Shown one piece after another: positions 35,265 to 44,541 of a stretch of DNA of 64,000 nt. Position numbers and translations under genes: made by a program. Every line of letters starts with the position of its first letter. Within the stretch, counting starts at the first letter, position 1. The notes below the pieces were generated by a model. The model was given only the letters and a program-made list of their open reading frames with translations. It was not told where the DNA came from and made no database searches. This DNA comes from Bog-752 sp963799395 (lineage in GTDB: Bacteria; Actinomycetota; Thermoleophilia; UBA2241): assembly GCA_963799395.1 (NCBI GenBank), contig CAWCWZ010000045.1, positions 3,771 through 67,770 on the forward strand. Reading direction: 5' to 3'.

Positions 35265-36842
35265 GTGAGCAAGGACACGGCGGCACGCACGAAGTCGCGC
35301 GCGACCACGCGCGAAAAGGCGAAGGGCACCGGCAAGCGTGGCAACGGGCACGTTCCCGAGGCGGCGGTCTCGCGCATGTCCGAGAAGGTGACGACGGCGC
35401 GCAAAGCGAACTCGAGGCCGGCGGCGAAGACCGCGGCGAAGGTGCTGGCCACGAGCGCCCGCGACACGAGCGCCCGCGACGGCAAGGGTCGCGGCTCGGG
35501 CGGCGCCCTGAAGGCCGCGGCGATCGGGCGCTTCGACGAGAGCTTCGCGGCCGAACCGCGCAACCGCCTGGCGCTGAACGCCGTCACGGCCGGCAAGGTG
35601 CAGGTGGTGGCGCGCAACCGCGAGGCGGTCGTGCGCGCCGCCCAGCGCAGCTTCTCGCACGTCATCAAGACGCCCGAGATCACAAACCAGAAGCAGAGCG
35701 GCCGCTGCTGGATGTTCGCCGGGCTGAACGTGCTGCGCGTCGCCGCCATGAAGTCCCTCAAGGTCGACCAGTTCGAGTTCTCCCAGACGTACCTGCAGTT
35801 CTACGACAAGCTCGAGAAGGCCAACTGGTTCCTCGAGACGATGATCACCACCGCCGGCGAGCCGACCGACGGCCGCCTGATCTCCTTCCTGCTGCAGGAC
35901 CCCATCCAGGACGGCGGCCAGTGGGACATGTTCGCCGACCTGGTGCGCAAGTACGGCGTCGTGCCCAAGACGGCCATGCCCGACGCCGAGTCGAGCGGCG
36001 AGTCGCTGCCCATGAACGGCGTGTTGCGCGCCAAGCTGCGCGAGTACGCGGCCGAGCTGCGGCGGCGCCATGCCGGCGGCGAGGCCGCCGGCGAGCTGCG
36101 CCGCCGCAAGGACGAGATGCTGGCGACGGTCTACCGCATGCTGGCCATCCACCTCGGCCGGCCGCCGCGCGAGTTCGACTGGCAATGGCGCGACACCGAC
36201 GACGAGTTCCACCGCGACGGCACGATCACGCCGGCGCAGTTCTACGAGCGCTATGTCGCCGTCGATCTCGACGACTACGTCAGCCTCATCAACTGCCCCA
36301 CTCCCGACAAGCCGTTCAACACGCTCTACACGGTGCAGTACCTCGGCAACGTCGTCGGCGGTACGCCGGTGCGCTACGTCAACGTCGACATCGCCGCCTT
36401 CAAGAAGGCTGCCGTGGCGCAGATCGCCGCCGGCCGGCCGGTGTGGTTCGGCTGCGACGTCGGCAAGATGGCCGAGCGCGACTCAGGCGCCCTCGACCGC
36501 GAGATGTACGACCTCGAGCTGCTCTACGCGACCGAGTTCTCGGCCGACAAGGCCGAGCGCGTCGAGTACGGCCACAGCGTCATGACCCACGCCATGGTGC
36601 TCACCGGCGTCGACCTCGACGACAAGGGCGGGGCGCGCCGCTGGAAGGTCGAGAACAGCTGGGGCGACAAGGTCGGCGACAAGGGCTACTTCGTGATGAG
36701 CGACCGCTGGTTCGACGACTATATGTTCGAGGTCGTGATCGACCGCCGGCACCTGCCCAAGCGCGTCCTCAAGGCACTCGGCACCGAGCCGGTCGTGCTC
36801 GCCCCCTGGGACCCGATGGGTTCGCTTGCACGCGGCTGCTGA
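35265..36842 (+). CDS. pepC: C1-family aminopeptidase (bleomycin hydrolase/PepC type)
   Basis: 525 residues. Papain-type catalytic residues: Cys in QKQSGRCWMFAGLN, His in YGHSVMTHAMVLTG, Asn in WKVENSWGD. It removes N-terminal residues from peptides in the cytoplasm, usually as a hexamer. The family is normally ~440-450 residues; here the first ~80 are an extra Lys/Arg/Ala/Thr-rich extension without signal-peptide character. GTG 35265 follows a good AAGGAG, so the extension is probably real. Confidence 0.9.
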   Translation: MSKDTAARTKSRATTREKAKGTGKRGNGHVPEAAVSRMSEKVTTARKANSRPAAKTAAKVLATSARDTSARDGKGRGSGGALKAAAIGRFDESFAAEPRNRLALNAVTAGKVQVVARNREAVVRAAQRSFSHVIKTPEITNQKQSGRCWMFAGLNVLRVAAMKSLKVDQFEFSQTYLQFYDKLEKANWFLETMITTAGEPTDGRLISFLLQDPIQDGGQWDMFADLVRKYGVVPKTAMPDAESSGESLPMNGVLRAKLREYAAELRRRHAGGEAAGELRRRKDEMLATVYRMLAIHLGRPPREFDWQWRDTDDEFHRDGTITPAQFYERYVAVDLDDYVSLINCPTPDKPFNTLYTVQYLGNVVGGTPVRYVNVDIAAFKKAAVAQIAAGRPVWFGCDVGKMAERDSGALDREMYDLELLYATEFSADKAERVEYGHSVMTHAMVLTGVDLDDKGGARRWKVENSWGDKVGDKGYFVMSDRWFDDYMFEVVIDRRHLPKRVLKALGTEPVVLAPWDPMGSLARGC

Positions 36843-36918
36843 GGCGGCCGGCGCGGCGCGTCGGCGCGGCCCCGCGAGCGGAGTCGCGCCGTTCGCACGG
36901 TCGGCCCCGGCGCCCGCG

Positions 36919-38247
36919 TCAGCTCGGGCTGGGCGCCGGGCTGGGCGTCCAGACGACCGCGCCGGCCGGCTTTGAGCGGGCCAGGGCGACGCCGATCGCG
37001 TCCTGGGCGGCGTGCGCCGCGCTCAGGTTGATCCAGCCCCGCTTGTTCATGAGCAGCGAGAAGACGAGCCACTCGCCGTTGCGGCTCGTGACGTAGCCCG
37101 AGAGGTTGCTGGCCACGGTCAGGGTGCCGGTCTTGCCGTGCAGGTTCTTCTGGGCGGCGGTGCCGCGCATGCGGTCGGCGAGAGTGCCGTCGACGCCGGC
37201 CACCGACAGCGAGCTCCAGAACACCGGCCAGTCGCTGCGCTTGGACATGGCGGCGAGCAGCTTGGTGACGTCGAGCGCCGTCAGCCGGTCGTAGTAGCTC
37301 AGCCCGGAGCCGTCGGTCAGACGGAAGGTTGTGGCGGAGATGCCGAGCGAGATGAGGAAGGCGCGTTCGACCTTGACGCCCGCGGCGGTGGTGCCGCCGC
37401 CGCCGAACGACGCTCCCAGCCCTTTGGTGAGCATCTCGGCGAAGAAGTTGTCGCTCGGCTTGTTCATGGCCGCGAGTATCCGCGACAGTGGCGCCGAGCG
37501 CTCGACGTAGGAGAGCTTGGCCGACGCCGGCGCGACGCCGATCCCGGCCGGGCGACTCACCGGGATACCCGACTTGCGCAGCAGGGCGGTGAGCTGGATG
37601 GCCGCGTAGTGCGCCGGGTTGCTCGCCCAGTAGCCGTTGGCCTGGATACTTTCGTTCAGGGACAGGGCCGAGAGGGGTCCGCAGTAGTCGGTCATGCCGG
37701 GCTTCCACACGGCCACGGAACGGGCGGCGTCGAAGTAGCTGTCGTCGCCGAGCACGCGACCGACGATCTTCTTGACGCCGGCGTTGCGCAGCGCCTTGAC
37801 GAAGTCGCCGAGCCGCGAGGTCTTGAGGTGCAGGACGTGCTCCTGATACCAGGCCGTGGACAGGCTCGGGTCGCCGAAGCCCTTGAGGTAGAGCCGTCCG
37901 GTGAAGACCCCGGCGCTGTCGAGCGAGCCGGTCGTGAGCAGCTCGGTCTTGAAGCGGAACGTCGCGCCCCACTTGGCGAGGGCGGTCGACGAGGTGACGA
38001 GCTTCTCGTTGGAGGCCGGCAAGAGCTGCGCCGCGGTGCGGTGCGTATAGAGCGAGGTGGCGGTCGACAGGTCGAAGACACGCACGCCCGTCGAGGTACC
38101 GGCCAGTCCGCGGGCGGCGAGAACCGACGTGATGCGGGACTGGAGCGTGGTCGCGGCGGCGGCGGCCGGAACGGCCGCCGCCGCCGCGACCACGGCGACG
38201 AAGACCAGAAGCACCCGGCGGCGGGTACGGCTGTGACGGCTCCCCAT
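36919..38247 (-). CDS. dacB: D-alanyl-D-alanine carboxypeptidase/endopeptidase, PBP4 family
   Basis: 442 residues. Signal peptide (RRRVLLVFVAVVAAAAAVPA), then the penicillin-binding motifs SNEK (catalytic Ser and Lys), PSDNFF (SxN) and HGKTGTL (KTG). It trims or cleaves peptidoglycan cross-links outside the membrane. The length suits a S13 peptidase with its inserted domains. GGGAGGAG precedes ATG 38247. Confidence 0.92.
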   Translation of the reverse strand: MGSRHSRTRRRVLLVFVAVVAAAAAVPAAAAATTLQSRITSVLAARGLAGTSTGVRVFDLSTATSLYTHRTAAQLLPASNEKLVTSSTALAKWGATFRFKTELLTTGSLDSAGVFTGRLYLKGFGDPSLSTAWYQEHVLHLKTSRLGDFVKALRNAGVKKIVGRVLGDDSYFDAARSVAVWKPGMTDYCGPLSALSLNESIQANGYWASNPAHYAAIQLTALLRKSGIPVSRPAGIGVAPASAKLSYVERSAPLSRILAAMNKPSDNFFAEMLTKGLGASFGGGGTTAAGVKVERAFLISLGISATTFRLTDGSGLSYYDRLTALDVTKLLAAMSKRSDWPVFWSSLSVAGVDGTLADRMRGTAAQKNLHGKTGTLTVASNLSGYVTSRNGEWLVFSLLMNKRGWINLSAAHAAQDAIGVALARSKPAGAVVWTPSPAPSPS

Positions 38248-38354
38248 GGCTCCTCCCGTCGGGCCGCCTCGTGCCTGCCCGACCGTCGATCGTACGGACC
38301 GTTCCCGGCAGACTACCGGTCGGCCCGCCGCGCGACAAGCGGGCGGCCCCGCGG

Positions 38355-38789
38355 CTAACGCGTGACGGCCTTGTGCGCGACGACCTTGCGCGCGGTCACG
38401 ATGGCCCCGTGGTCGCTGTCGATGCGCACGTCGTCCATGAGACAGGTCATGAGGAACAGCCCGCGGCCCTGGGGGTCCGTCGGGTCGGGCGGCCGCGAGG
38501 GGTCGACCTTGCGCGGCCGGAACCCGACGCCGTGGTCGCGCACGACGAGACAGACACCTTTGGCGTCGAGCGCCACCCGGACGTTGATCGTGCGGCTGCT
38601 GCCGCTGAATCGGATGGCGTTCTTGCAGGCCTCTTCGAAGGCCAGGACGACGTCGAACACGGCGCGTTCGGGGACGTCGAGGTCGCGCAGAAAGTCGCGC
38701 ACGCGGCTGCGGGCGCCGCCGAGTGCGGAAGTCGCCGGGTTGAGCGTGAGCGTGAGGCTTGTGGGGTGGGAGGTGAGCGACGTATCCAC
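38355..38789 (-). CDS. Anti-sigma regulatory ATPase (SpoIIAB/RsbW type)
   Basis: About 144 residues from GTG 38789 (the start is uncertain; no strong ribosome site). GHKL ATPase motifs: FEEACKNAIRFSG (N-box), VVRDHGVGFRP (G1) and GRGLFLMTCLMDDV (G2). Such proteins hold a sigma factor or phosphorylate a STAS antagonist. No sigma or STAS gene is adjacent, but other partner-switching genes lie at 44.5 and 56-64 kb. Confidence 0.83.
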   Translation of the reverse strand: MDTSLTSHPTSLTLTLNPATSALGGARSRVRDFLRDLDVPERAVFDVVLAFEEACKNAIRFSGSSRTINVRVALDAKGVCLVVRDHGVGFRPRKVDPSRPPDPTDPQGRGLFLMTCLMDDVRIDSDHGAIVTARKVVAHKAVTR

Positions 38790-38868
38790 TGGGTAGACCT
38801 TGTTTTCTGCCTTCTTCTTGCCCGCACACGGCGGTGGATAGTCATGCCCGGGGGCTCGCTTGGCGCTC

Positions 38869-39999
38869 CTACGGGCGCCAGGGCGTTGCGCCGTCGCCGT
38901 CGCCGCGGATGACGGCGGCGACGCGGGCGACGATCGCCGGGCGCGAGGTGATGAGACCCAGCTCGCGGTTGTAGAGCAGCGAAGCGACCGAGAAGTTCTG
39001 CGAGCCGACGAACACCCTCGCGTGCGGCGAGCCCGGGTCGACGACGATCGCCTTGGCATGGATGTAGAGCGGCGCCGAGTAGGCGTCCGTGCGCACCACG
39101 ACCCCGGCCCGGGCGAGCGCGTCGAAGGCGCTCGCCCACTCGCTCTGGCGCGTCATGACCACTTCGACCCTGACGCCGCGGCGCGCGGCTGCCTGGAGGG
39201 CGGTGATCACGGCCTCATCGCTCATCTCCTCGTTCTCGATGAGCAGCTCGTGCCGGGCCGAGGCGATGAGAGCCACGAGCGCGTCTTGGGCCCCCGGGCT
39301 CCAGACGAGGTCGGAGGGAGACGACGGCGGCAGGCCGCCGTTCGCCCAGTCGTCGGCGAAGGTCGATTCGACGGCGGCGACGTCGGCGCGGCGGTCGTCG
39401 AGGGCGATGAACTCGCGCGACGACGAGTAGTAGCGCGCCGTGAGGTTCATGGTCATGATGGCCGCGAGGCGGCGGTCGACGACGATCGCCTTTTCGTGGG
39501 TGACGTCGAACTGCGACGGCGCCCAGCGCACGGCGACACCGCGGGCGCGCAAGTACGCGTACGCGGGCTCGTTGTAGCGGCCGACGTAGTGCGCATTGAG
39601 CAGGACGCGCACGCGCACGCCACGACGGGCGTCGGCGGCGAGGATGGCCGCGGCCTGGTCGTCTTCGAGCTCGTAGATCTCGACGTCGACGCTGCGGCGA
39701 GCGCCGCGCAGAAGTGCGTAGACGGGCGCGAGCCCGGCGTCTGGTTCGACGACCAGCGACAGGCCGCCTGCTCGACCGGCCGGCCGCGACACCGCGGTCT
39801 TGTGGGCGTGCTTCTTGGCCTTCTTGGCCTTGTTGGCCTTCGTGGGCCGGGGCGACGATGAGTGGGAGGCCGCCCGTTCGCCGGGGACGCCGGGCGCCCG
39901 GTGCGAGGTGGCCACGAGGATCGCCGCCAGCGCGATGACGATGACGAGCAGGGCGCCGGCATGGCGCCGCCGGCGGCGCGAGCGGCCGAACCTAACCAT
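38869..39999 (-). CDS. Phospholipase D-like protein, membrane-anchored or secreted
   Basis: 376 residues from ATG 39999 (GTG 40017 is possible). An N-terminal Arg-rich stretch and hydrophobic helix (ALLVIVIALAAILVA) are followed by a Lys/Ala/Ser linker and two PLD domains. The first HKD motif is THEKAIVVDRRLAAIMTMN; the second is YIHAKAIVVDPG. This matches extracellular or membrane-bound PLD-like phosphodiesterases such as cardiolipin synthase-related enzymes; the substrate is unknown. Confidence 0.87.
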   Translation of the reverse strand: MVRFGRSRRRRRHAGALLVIVIALAAILVATSHRAPGVPGERAASHSSSPRPTKANKAKKAKKHAHKTAVSRPAGRAGGLSLVVEPDAGLAPVYALLRGARRSVDVEIYELEDDQAAAILAADARRGVRVRVLLNAHYVGRYNEPAYAYLRARGVAVRWAPSQFDVTHEKAIVVDRRLAAIMTMNLTARYYSSSREFIALDDRRADVAAVESTFADDWANGGLPPSSPSDLVWSPGAQDALVALIASARHELLIENEEMSDEAVITALQAAARRGVRVEVVMTRQSEWASAFDALARAGVVVRTDAYSAPLYIHAKAIVVDPGSPHARVFVGSQNFSVASLLYNRELGLITSRPAIVARVAAVIRGDGDGATPWRP

Positions 40000-40249
40000 T
40001 GCCACGGGCGGTGGCACCGCGCTGTCGTTGCCGGGTCACGTAGTCTCCCTTGGCTGCCGCACGAACGCGGCCGCGAGGGTTGCCGCCGCGCGCCGGCGAT
40101 CGTGCCGTGTGCAGCCTACAGACTCTGCGGGACGGACGCGAAGGCGGCGCGCCCATCGGCGGTTGCCGATAACGAGCCGATGCTGGTCGCAATCGACGCG
40201 CCGCGCTCGCAGATGCCGGCACCACGACAGCAGGTCCGCAGTCGCGAGG

Positions 40250-41419
40250 TCAGCGCGGCCGCGGGTCGGTCGGCAGCAGCGAGCAGATGGCGTCGTCGCT
40301 GCGCTCGGCGCCGCGTCTGACCAGACCGTGCAGGGTGCCCTCGCGCAAAAAGCCGCCGCGGGCGGCCACCCGCAGCGAGGCCAGGTTGCGGGTGTCGGCG
40401 CCGAGGTCCAGGCGGGCGAGACCGAGATCGTCGAAGGCCCAGTCGACGGCGAGCTTGACGGCTCTGCCGGCCACATGACGGCTGCGGGCGTCGGGGTTCA
40501 CCCGGTAGCCGACCTCACCGATGGCGTGGGGCAGGTCGATGTCGACGTTCAGGCCGCCGAGCAGGGCGTCGCTGCCGGCGTCGGCGATGGCGAAATGCGC
40601 CTGGTTGGCGAGCCACGATCCGGCCGCGAAGGCCAGAAAGCCGCGGCCGGCCTCGTCCGTATAGGGCCACGGCACGTGCGTGAGCCAGCGAACCGTCTCC
40701 TCGTCGATCGCGGCCACCAGCGCGTCCAGGTCGTCGGAGCGGTACGGGCGCAGCCGCAGGCCGGCGCCCTCGAGGACGGGTGGCTCGGCGGGCAGCACGA
40801 CCGGCGCGGTCGGCGGGCGCTCGTCGGCCGCCGCGACTTCGGCCTCACTGATGCCGTCGACCCAGCCCGGGCCCATGTTCCAGGACGGCATCGGCAAGGC
40901 GAACACCAGCGAGTCGGTGCGCCGCTCGCCGAGCTGCCGGTAGCTGCGGTAGACGGCCTCGGGGCGGAAGCCGGCGGCGACGGCGACGCCCTGGGCGGCC
41001 GTGTTACCCACGGCGGCGATGACTTCGAGGCGCTCCAGACCAAGGTCGTCGTGGGCCCAGTGCGCCAGCAGGGAGAGGGCGCGCCGCGCGACGCCGTTCC
41101 GGCGTCGCGCGGCGCGCACCCAGTAATGGAACCGGCCGTAGGACTCGATGGGGTCGACGCCCAGCAGGTCGATCGCGCCGACGACCTCGCCGGTGGCGGC
41201 GTCGTCGACCGCCAGGTGGGCGTCGCGGCCGTCGCTCCACGCCGCGCCGGCCTCGCCGATCCAGGCCACCGCGTGGCCGAACGTGTAGGGCGACGGCAGG
41301 CCGCGCCAGTAGCTGATGTCGGGCTCCCGGCAGGCGGTCATCAGCGCGAGGGCGTCGTCGACCTTCCACGGGCGCAGCACGATCGTCCCGTCGGCCAGAT
41401 GCGGCAGGCGCCTGGTCAT
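40250..41419 (-). CDS. Double GNAT-domain N-acetyltransferase
   Basis: 389 residues containing two RimJ/RimL-like GNAT domains in tandem (about 1-180 and 205-389). Each has an acetyl-CoA-binding loop: AARRRNGVARRALSLLAHWA and NPDARSRHVAGRAVKLAVDW. The separate domains suggest fusion after duplication. Acetyl acceptors are unknown. An in-frame ATG at 41461 would add 14 residues; neither start has a good ribosome site. Confidence 0.85.
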   Translation of the reverse strand: MTRRLPHLADGTIVLRPWKVDDALALMTACREPDISYWRGLPSPYTFGHAVAWIGEAGAAWSDGRDAHLAVDDAATGEVVGAIDLLGVDPIESYGRFHYWVRAARRRNGVARRALSLLAHWAHDDLGLERLEVIAAVGNTAAQGVAVAAGFRPEAVYRSYRQLGERRTDSLVFALPMPSWNMGPGWVDGISEAEVAAADERPPTAPVVLPAEPPVLEGAGLRLRPYRSDDLDALVAAIDEETVRWLTHVPWPYTDEAGRGFLAFAAGSWLANQAHFAIADAGSDALLGGLNVDIDLPHAIGEVGYRVNPDARSRHVAGRAVKLAVDWAFDDLGLARLDLGADTRNLASLRVAARGGFLREGTLHGLVRRGAERSDDAICSLLPTDPRPR

Positions 41420-41461
41420 CGCGGCTGGGGTGCGGAGGGGTCGGGCATCGGGGGGCTCCAT

Positions 41462-41842
41462 CTCTGCCAACACTACCACCGTACGGGCCGCCGCTCGCCG
41501 ACCCCGCCCGCCGCTCGCCGACCCCGCCCGCCGCTCGCCGACCCCGCCCGCCGCTGCTCCGGGTCCCGCGCGGCTGCCCCGGCCCCGGGTCACCGCCAAC
41601 AAGTGTTGCCAGTCTGGAAGGAACTTTGGAGTCGAGGCGCCTGAACGACCTCGGCAAGCCTGCACGGGGGTTCGTCGAAAGTGGAGTCGTGGAGCCTGCC
41701 TGCCGATATTCCCGATACTGGCATGCACCGTGCTGGGCGTTCGTCCGCGCGGCGAGCGGACACAGTGGTCGATCCGGTGGGGACCGGCCAGAAAGGATCG
41801 AGAGGGAATGACCGCTCTCGAGGGCGACCGCGGAGGTGCCCG
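41462..41842. other. 381-bp intergenic region with tandem repeat
   Basis: Holds the 20-bp tandem repeat listed separately, then a stretch of lower GC (about 41640-41740) upstream of the secreted three-repeat gene. GATACT near 41715 is a possible -10, without a convincing -35. No gene is seen. Confidence 0.5.
41491..41556. repeat. 20-bp tandem repeat, 3.3 copies
   Basis: GCCGCTCGCCGACCCCGCCC is repeated exactly at 41491-41510, 41511-41530 and 41531-41550, with a six-base partial fourth copy. It lies just upstream of the double GNAT gene, outside coding sequence. Confidence 0.9.
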
Positions 41843-42838
41843 ATGAGTCTCGGCAAGCGGCTGGTGCCGATCGCCGTCGTCCTTGCTCTGTCGCTGTGTC
41901 TGGCCCCGGGGGCGTTGGCCGACCCGACGCTGGCGGCCACCACGGCTCCACCGTCTGCGCAGGCGTTCACCTGTCTCGGCGCGGTCACCGCCGTCGTGCC
42001 GTCGACCGGCGCCGTGACCATCAACGTCAGTCGCGCATCCCTCGCGCTGCAGGGTTCCCTCGGTCAGCGCCTCACGCTCATGGTCACGAGGGCGAGCTCT
42101 CTCAAGGCGATCAGCCACGGCGTCAAGACTCGGACGACGCTCGCCGGTGTGGCGGTCGGCGAACTGCTGTCGGTCAGCGGTACGATCGACGCCACAAACC
42201 CCGCGGCGCTGGTCTACGACATCGGCAAGGCGTGCGCCTGGAAGCCGAGCTTCACCACCGCCTTTGTCTGCCGGGGTGCGGTCTCGTCGGTCGATCTGCA
42301 GGCGGACGCCCTCGCCGTGCAGGTGGCGAGTGGTTCCTCCAGTGTGTGCGGCCGCGCAGGCGCCACCGTGACTGTCGACGTCCCCGGCGGCGCGAGGATC
42401 TTCGTGCTGCAAGACCTCCTGGCGACCGCGACCACCATCGGCGGCCTCACGGCCGGCGATAAGGTCTACGTCACCGGCCGAGCCGATCGCGTCAACCCCA
42501 GCGTCACGACGCTCACCGCCGGTCTGGTCCTGGTGCGCCACGTCGTGCCGGTCAGCCGACCGACGTGGTTCGCCTGTCTCGGACAGGTCACCGCGGTCGA
42601 CCGGCAGGCCGGCACGCTGACCGTCTCGGTCTCTCGCGGTACGCTCGGTGTGCCCGCCGGCTCGCTGACCCTGACGACGATCGCCGGCAGCGTCGTGCAC
42701 ACGTTGTCGAACGGTGTCCTTGCGACGGTGAAGGTCGCCGACGTGCCGGTGGGCGAGTCCATCGTCGACACCGGCACGGTCGACCACAGCCGGCCCGGCA
42801 GTCCCATCTTCGAAATCGGCCAGGCCTTCGTCTGGTGA
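41843..42838 (+). CDS. Secreted protein with three ~100-residue repeats
   Basis: 331 residues. ATG 41843 has GGAGGT at the right distance. Signal peptide (RLVPIAVVLALSLCLAPGAL), then three repeats beginning AFTCLGAVTAV, AFVCRGAVSSVD and WFACLGQVTAVDRQAGTLTV. Each has a conserved Cys in its first strand and ends near a short hydrophobic Tyr/Phe-x-IG-x-A segment. The first and third are most alike. Probably beta-rich, in the style of DUF5666/OB repeats. Function unknown. Confidence 0.7.
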   Translation: MSLGKRLVPIAVVLALSLCLAPGALADPTLAATTAPPSAQAFTCLGAVTAVVPSTGAVTINVSRASLALQGSLGQRLTLMVTRASSLKAISHGVKTRTTLAGVAVGELLSVSGTIDATNPAALVYDIGKACAWKPSFTTAFVCRGAVSSVDLQADALAVQVASGSSSVCGRAGATVTVDVPGGARIFVLQDLLATATTIGGLTAGDKVYVTGRADRVNPSVTTLTAGLVLVRHVVPVSRPTWFACLGQVTAVDRQAGTLTVSVSRGTLGVPAGSLTLTTIAGSVVHTLSNGVLATVKVADVPVGESIVDTGTVDHSRPGSPIFEIGQAFVW

Positions 42839-43102
42839 CCGGCGACGTGAGGGTGTCGCTCTAGAGCGACGATCCGGCTCCCGCCGACGCCAGACCAGGC
42901 GCGGCGGGCATCTTCCAAGGCCGCCCCGTAACGCGGCCGCCTCGAGTGGCGCGTTCGCGATCACGCCGCGCGCGCTCCTTTGAACGCCTCTACCACCGGT
43001 CGCTCACGCGACTCGTCGCGACATCTGTCGCCGCCCTCACCAGGGTCGCACGATCCCACGACACGCGCTGTCTTCCGACCGGGTCCTCTTCGTCGGGGGA
43101 CG

Positions 43103-43133
43103 TTGGCGCGGCAACGGCAACTGCGGCTAGGCT
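43103..43133 (+). promoter_or_regulatory. Candidate chrA promoter
   Basis: -35-like TTGGCG (43103-43108), 19-bp spacer, -10 TAGGCT (43128-43133). Transcription would begin at about 43140, the A of the second chrA ATG, making the mRNA leaderless. Spacing is one or two bases longer than ideal. Confidence 0.4.
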
Positions 43134-43136
43134 GGA

Positions 43137-44321
43137 ATGATGAACGAAGTCGCGCACGACGCGCACGAGCGGGTGGCCCTGGCGACGATCGTCCGCGAGT
43201 GGACGCGCATCGGCTGCCTCGGATTCGGGGGCCCGCCGGCTCACATCGCGCTGCTACGCAGGCTTTGTGTCGAGCAGCGTCGCTGGCTCACACCCGCGGA
43301 GTTCGAGGACGGCATCGCCGCCGTGAACCTGCTGCCCGGTCCGGCCTCCACCCAGCTTGCCATCTACTGCGCCTGGCGGCTGCGCGGCGCTCGAGGCGCG
43401 CTGCTCGGCGGCGCCTGCTTCATCGTCCCGGGGCTGATCGTCATCCTCGTCCTTGCGGCACTGTTCCTCGCGGCCCACACGCCCCTCGTGGTGCGGGGAG
43501 CCGCGGCGGGGGCGGGCGCGGCCGTGGCGGCGGTGGCTCTCCAGGCGGCGGTGGCCCTGCTGCCGGCGAGCCGGCGGCGGGCCGCGGGGCCCGCGCGGCG
43601 ACGGCGCTGGCTGATCTATCTCGTTCTGGGCGCCGCCGCGGCCGTCCTGGTCGGACCCTACCTGGTCCTGGTCCTGGCGGCCTGCGGGCTGATCGAGATC
43701 GGCGCCCAAGGCCGGAGCCGGCCCGCGGCGTCGGTCGGCGCGGCGGCGATCGCCATGGGACGGCCACTGGCGCTCGTGGCGGCGGGCGGGCTCGCCGCCC
43801 TGTCGTGGGTGGCCTTCAAGGTGGGAGCGCTCTCCTACGGCGGCGGCTTCGTGATCATTCCCCTCATGCAGCGCGACGCCGTGCACACCTACCACTGGAT
43901 GAGCGGCGCGCAGTTCCTCGAGGCCGTAGCGCTCGGCCAGATCACGCCCGGGCCGGTGGTACAGACGGTGGCCGTGGTCGGCTATGCCGCCGCCGGACTT
44001 GGCGGCGGCCTGCTTGCCGCCCTTGTCGCCTTCGCGCCCTCGTTCGTCTTTGTGATCGCCGGCGGGCCGCACTTTGACCGGCTGCGGCGCAGCGCCGCGG
44101 TACAGGCGTTCCTGAGCGGCGCGGGCGCCGCCGCCATCGGCGCGATCGCGGGCGCCGCCCTCCCGCTCGCCCTGGCCCTGAGCGAGCTCTGGCAGCTCGG
44201 CGTTCTGGTGCTGGCGGCGATCTGGTTGCTGGCGCTGCGGCGCGGGGTGGTGGCCGCTCTGCTCGGCGCCGGGCTGCTGGGCATCGTCGCCGCGCTGGCC
44301 GGGTTGCCGATCCCGCGCTGA
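43137..44321 (+). CDS. chrA: Chromate transporter ChrA family
   Basis: 394 residues, a full-length two-domain CHR protein. Each half carries a repeat signature: IGCLGFGGPPAHIALLRRL with LLPGPASTQLAIY in the first, and GALSYGGGFVIIPLMQRDAV with GQITPGPVVQTVA in the second. About 10-12 membrane helices. It exports chromate, or another oxyanion. The start is ATG 43137 or, if leaderless, ATG 43140. No regulator is adjacent. Confidence 0.93.
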   Translation: MMNEVAHDAHERVALATIVREWTRIGCLGFGGPPAHIALLRRLCVEQRRWLTPAEFEDGIAAVNLLPGPASTQLAIYCAWRLRGARGALLGGACFIVPGLIVILVLAALFLAAHTPLVVRGAAAGAGAAVAAVALQAAVALLPASRRRAAGPARRRRWLIYLVLGAAAAVLVGPYLVLVLAACGLIEIGAQGRSRPAASVGAAAIAMGRPLALVAAGGLAALSWVAFKVGALSYGGGFVIIPLMQRDAVHTYHWMSGAQFLEAVALGQITPGPVVQTVAVVGYAAAGLGGGLLAALVAFAPSFVFVIAGGPHFDRLRRSAAVQAFLSGAGAAAIGAIAGAALPLALALSELWQLGVLVLAAIWLLALRRGVVAALLGAGLLGIVAALAGLPIPR

Positions 44322-44541
44322 TCCGCGCGGTATCGACGCTTCGCCTCGGTCTCCCGTCAACGGGGAACGCCGTCGCGGTGGTCGATCCGGGCAGCGGTTT
44401 GAGGCTCGGAGGCCGGCGTGCCGCACTTACCGCAATCTCGCCACCGTCACACGCGTCTCTCATCGTGCCGGCCCATGATGACGGGGGGCCGATGCGCCGC
44501 GACGTCGGCGCCAGAGGCGACGAGGAAGGCAGGTGGCTGCA

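Noticed and set aside
40250..42964. A ~900-codon minus-strand frame spanning the GNAT gene and the secreted three-repeat gene
   Set aside because: The upper part is the antisense of the secreted protein, which has a good signal peptide and ribosome site; only the GNAT part is coding.
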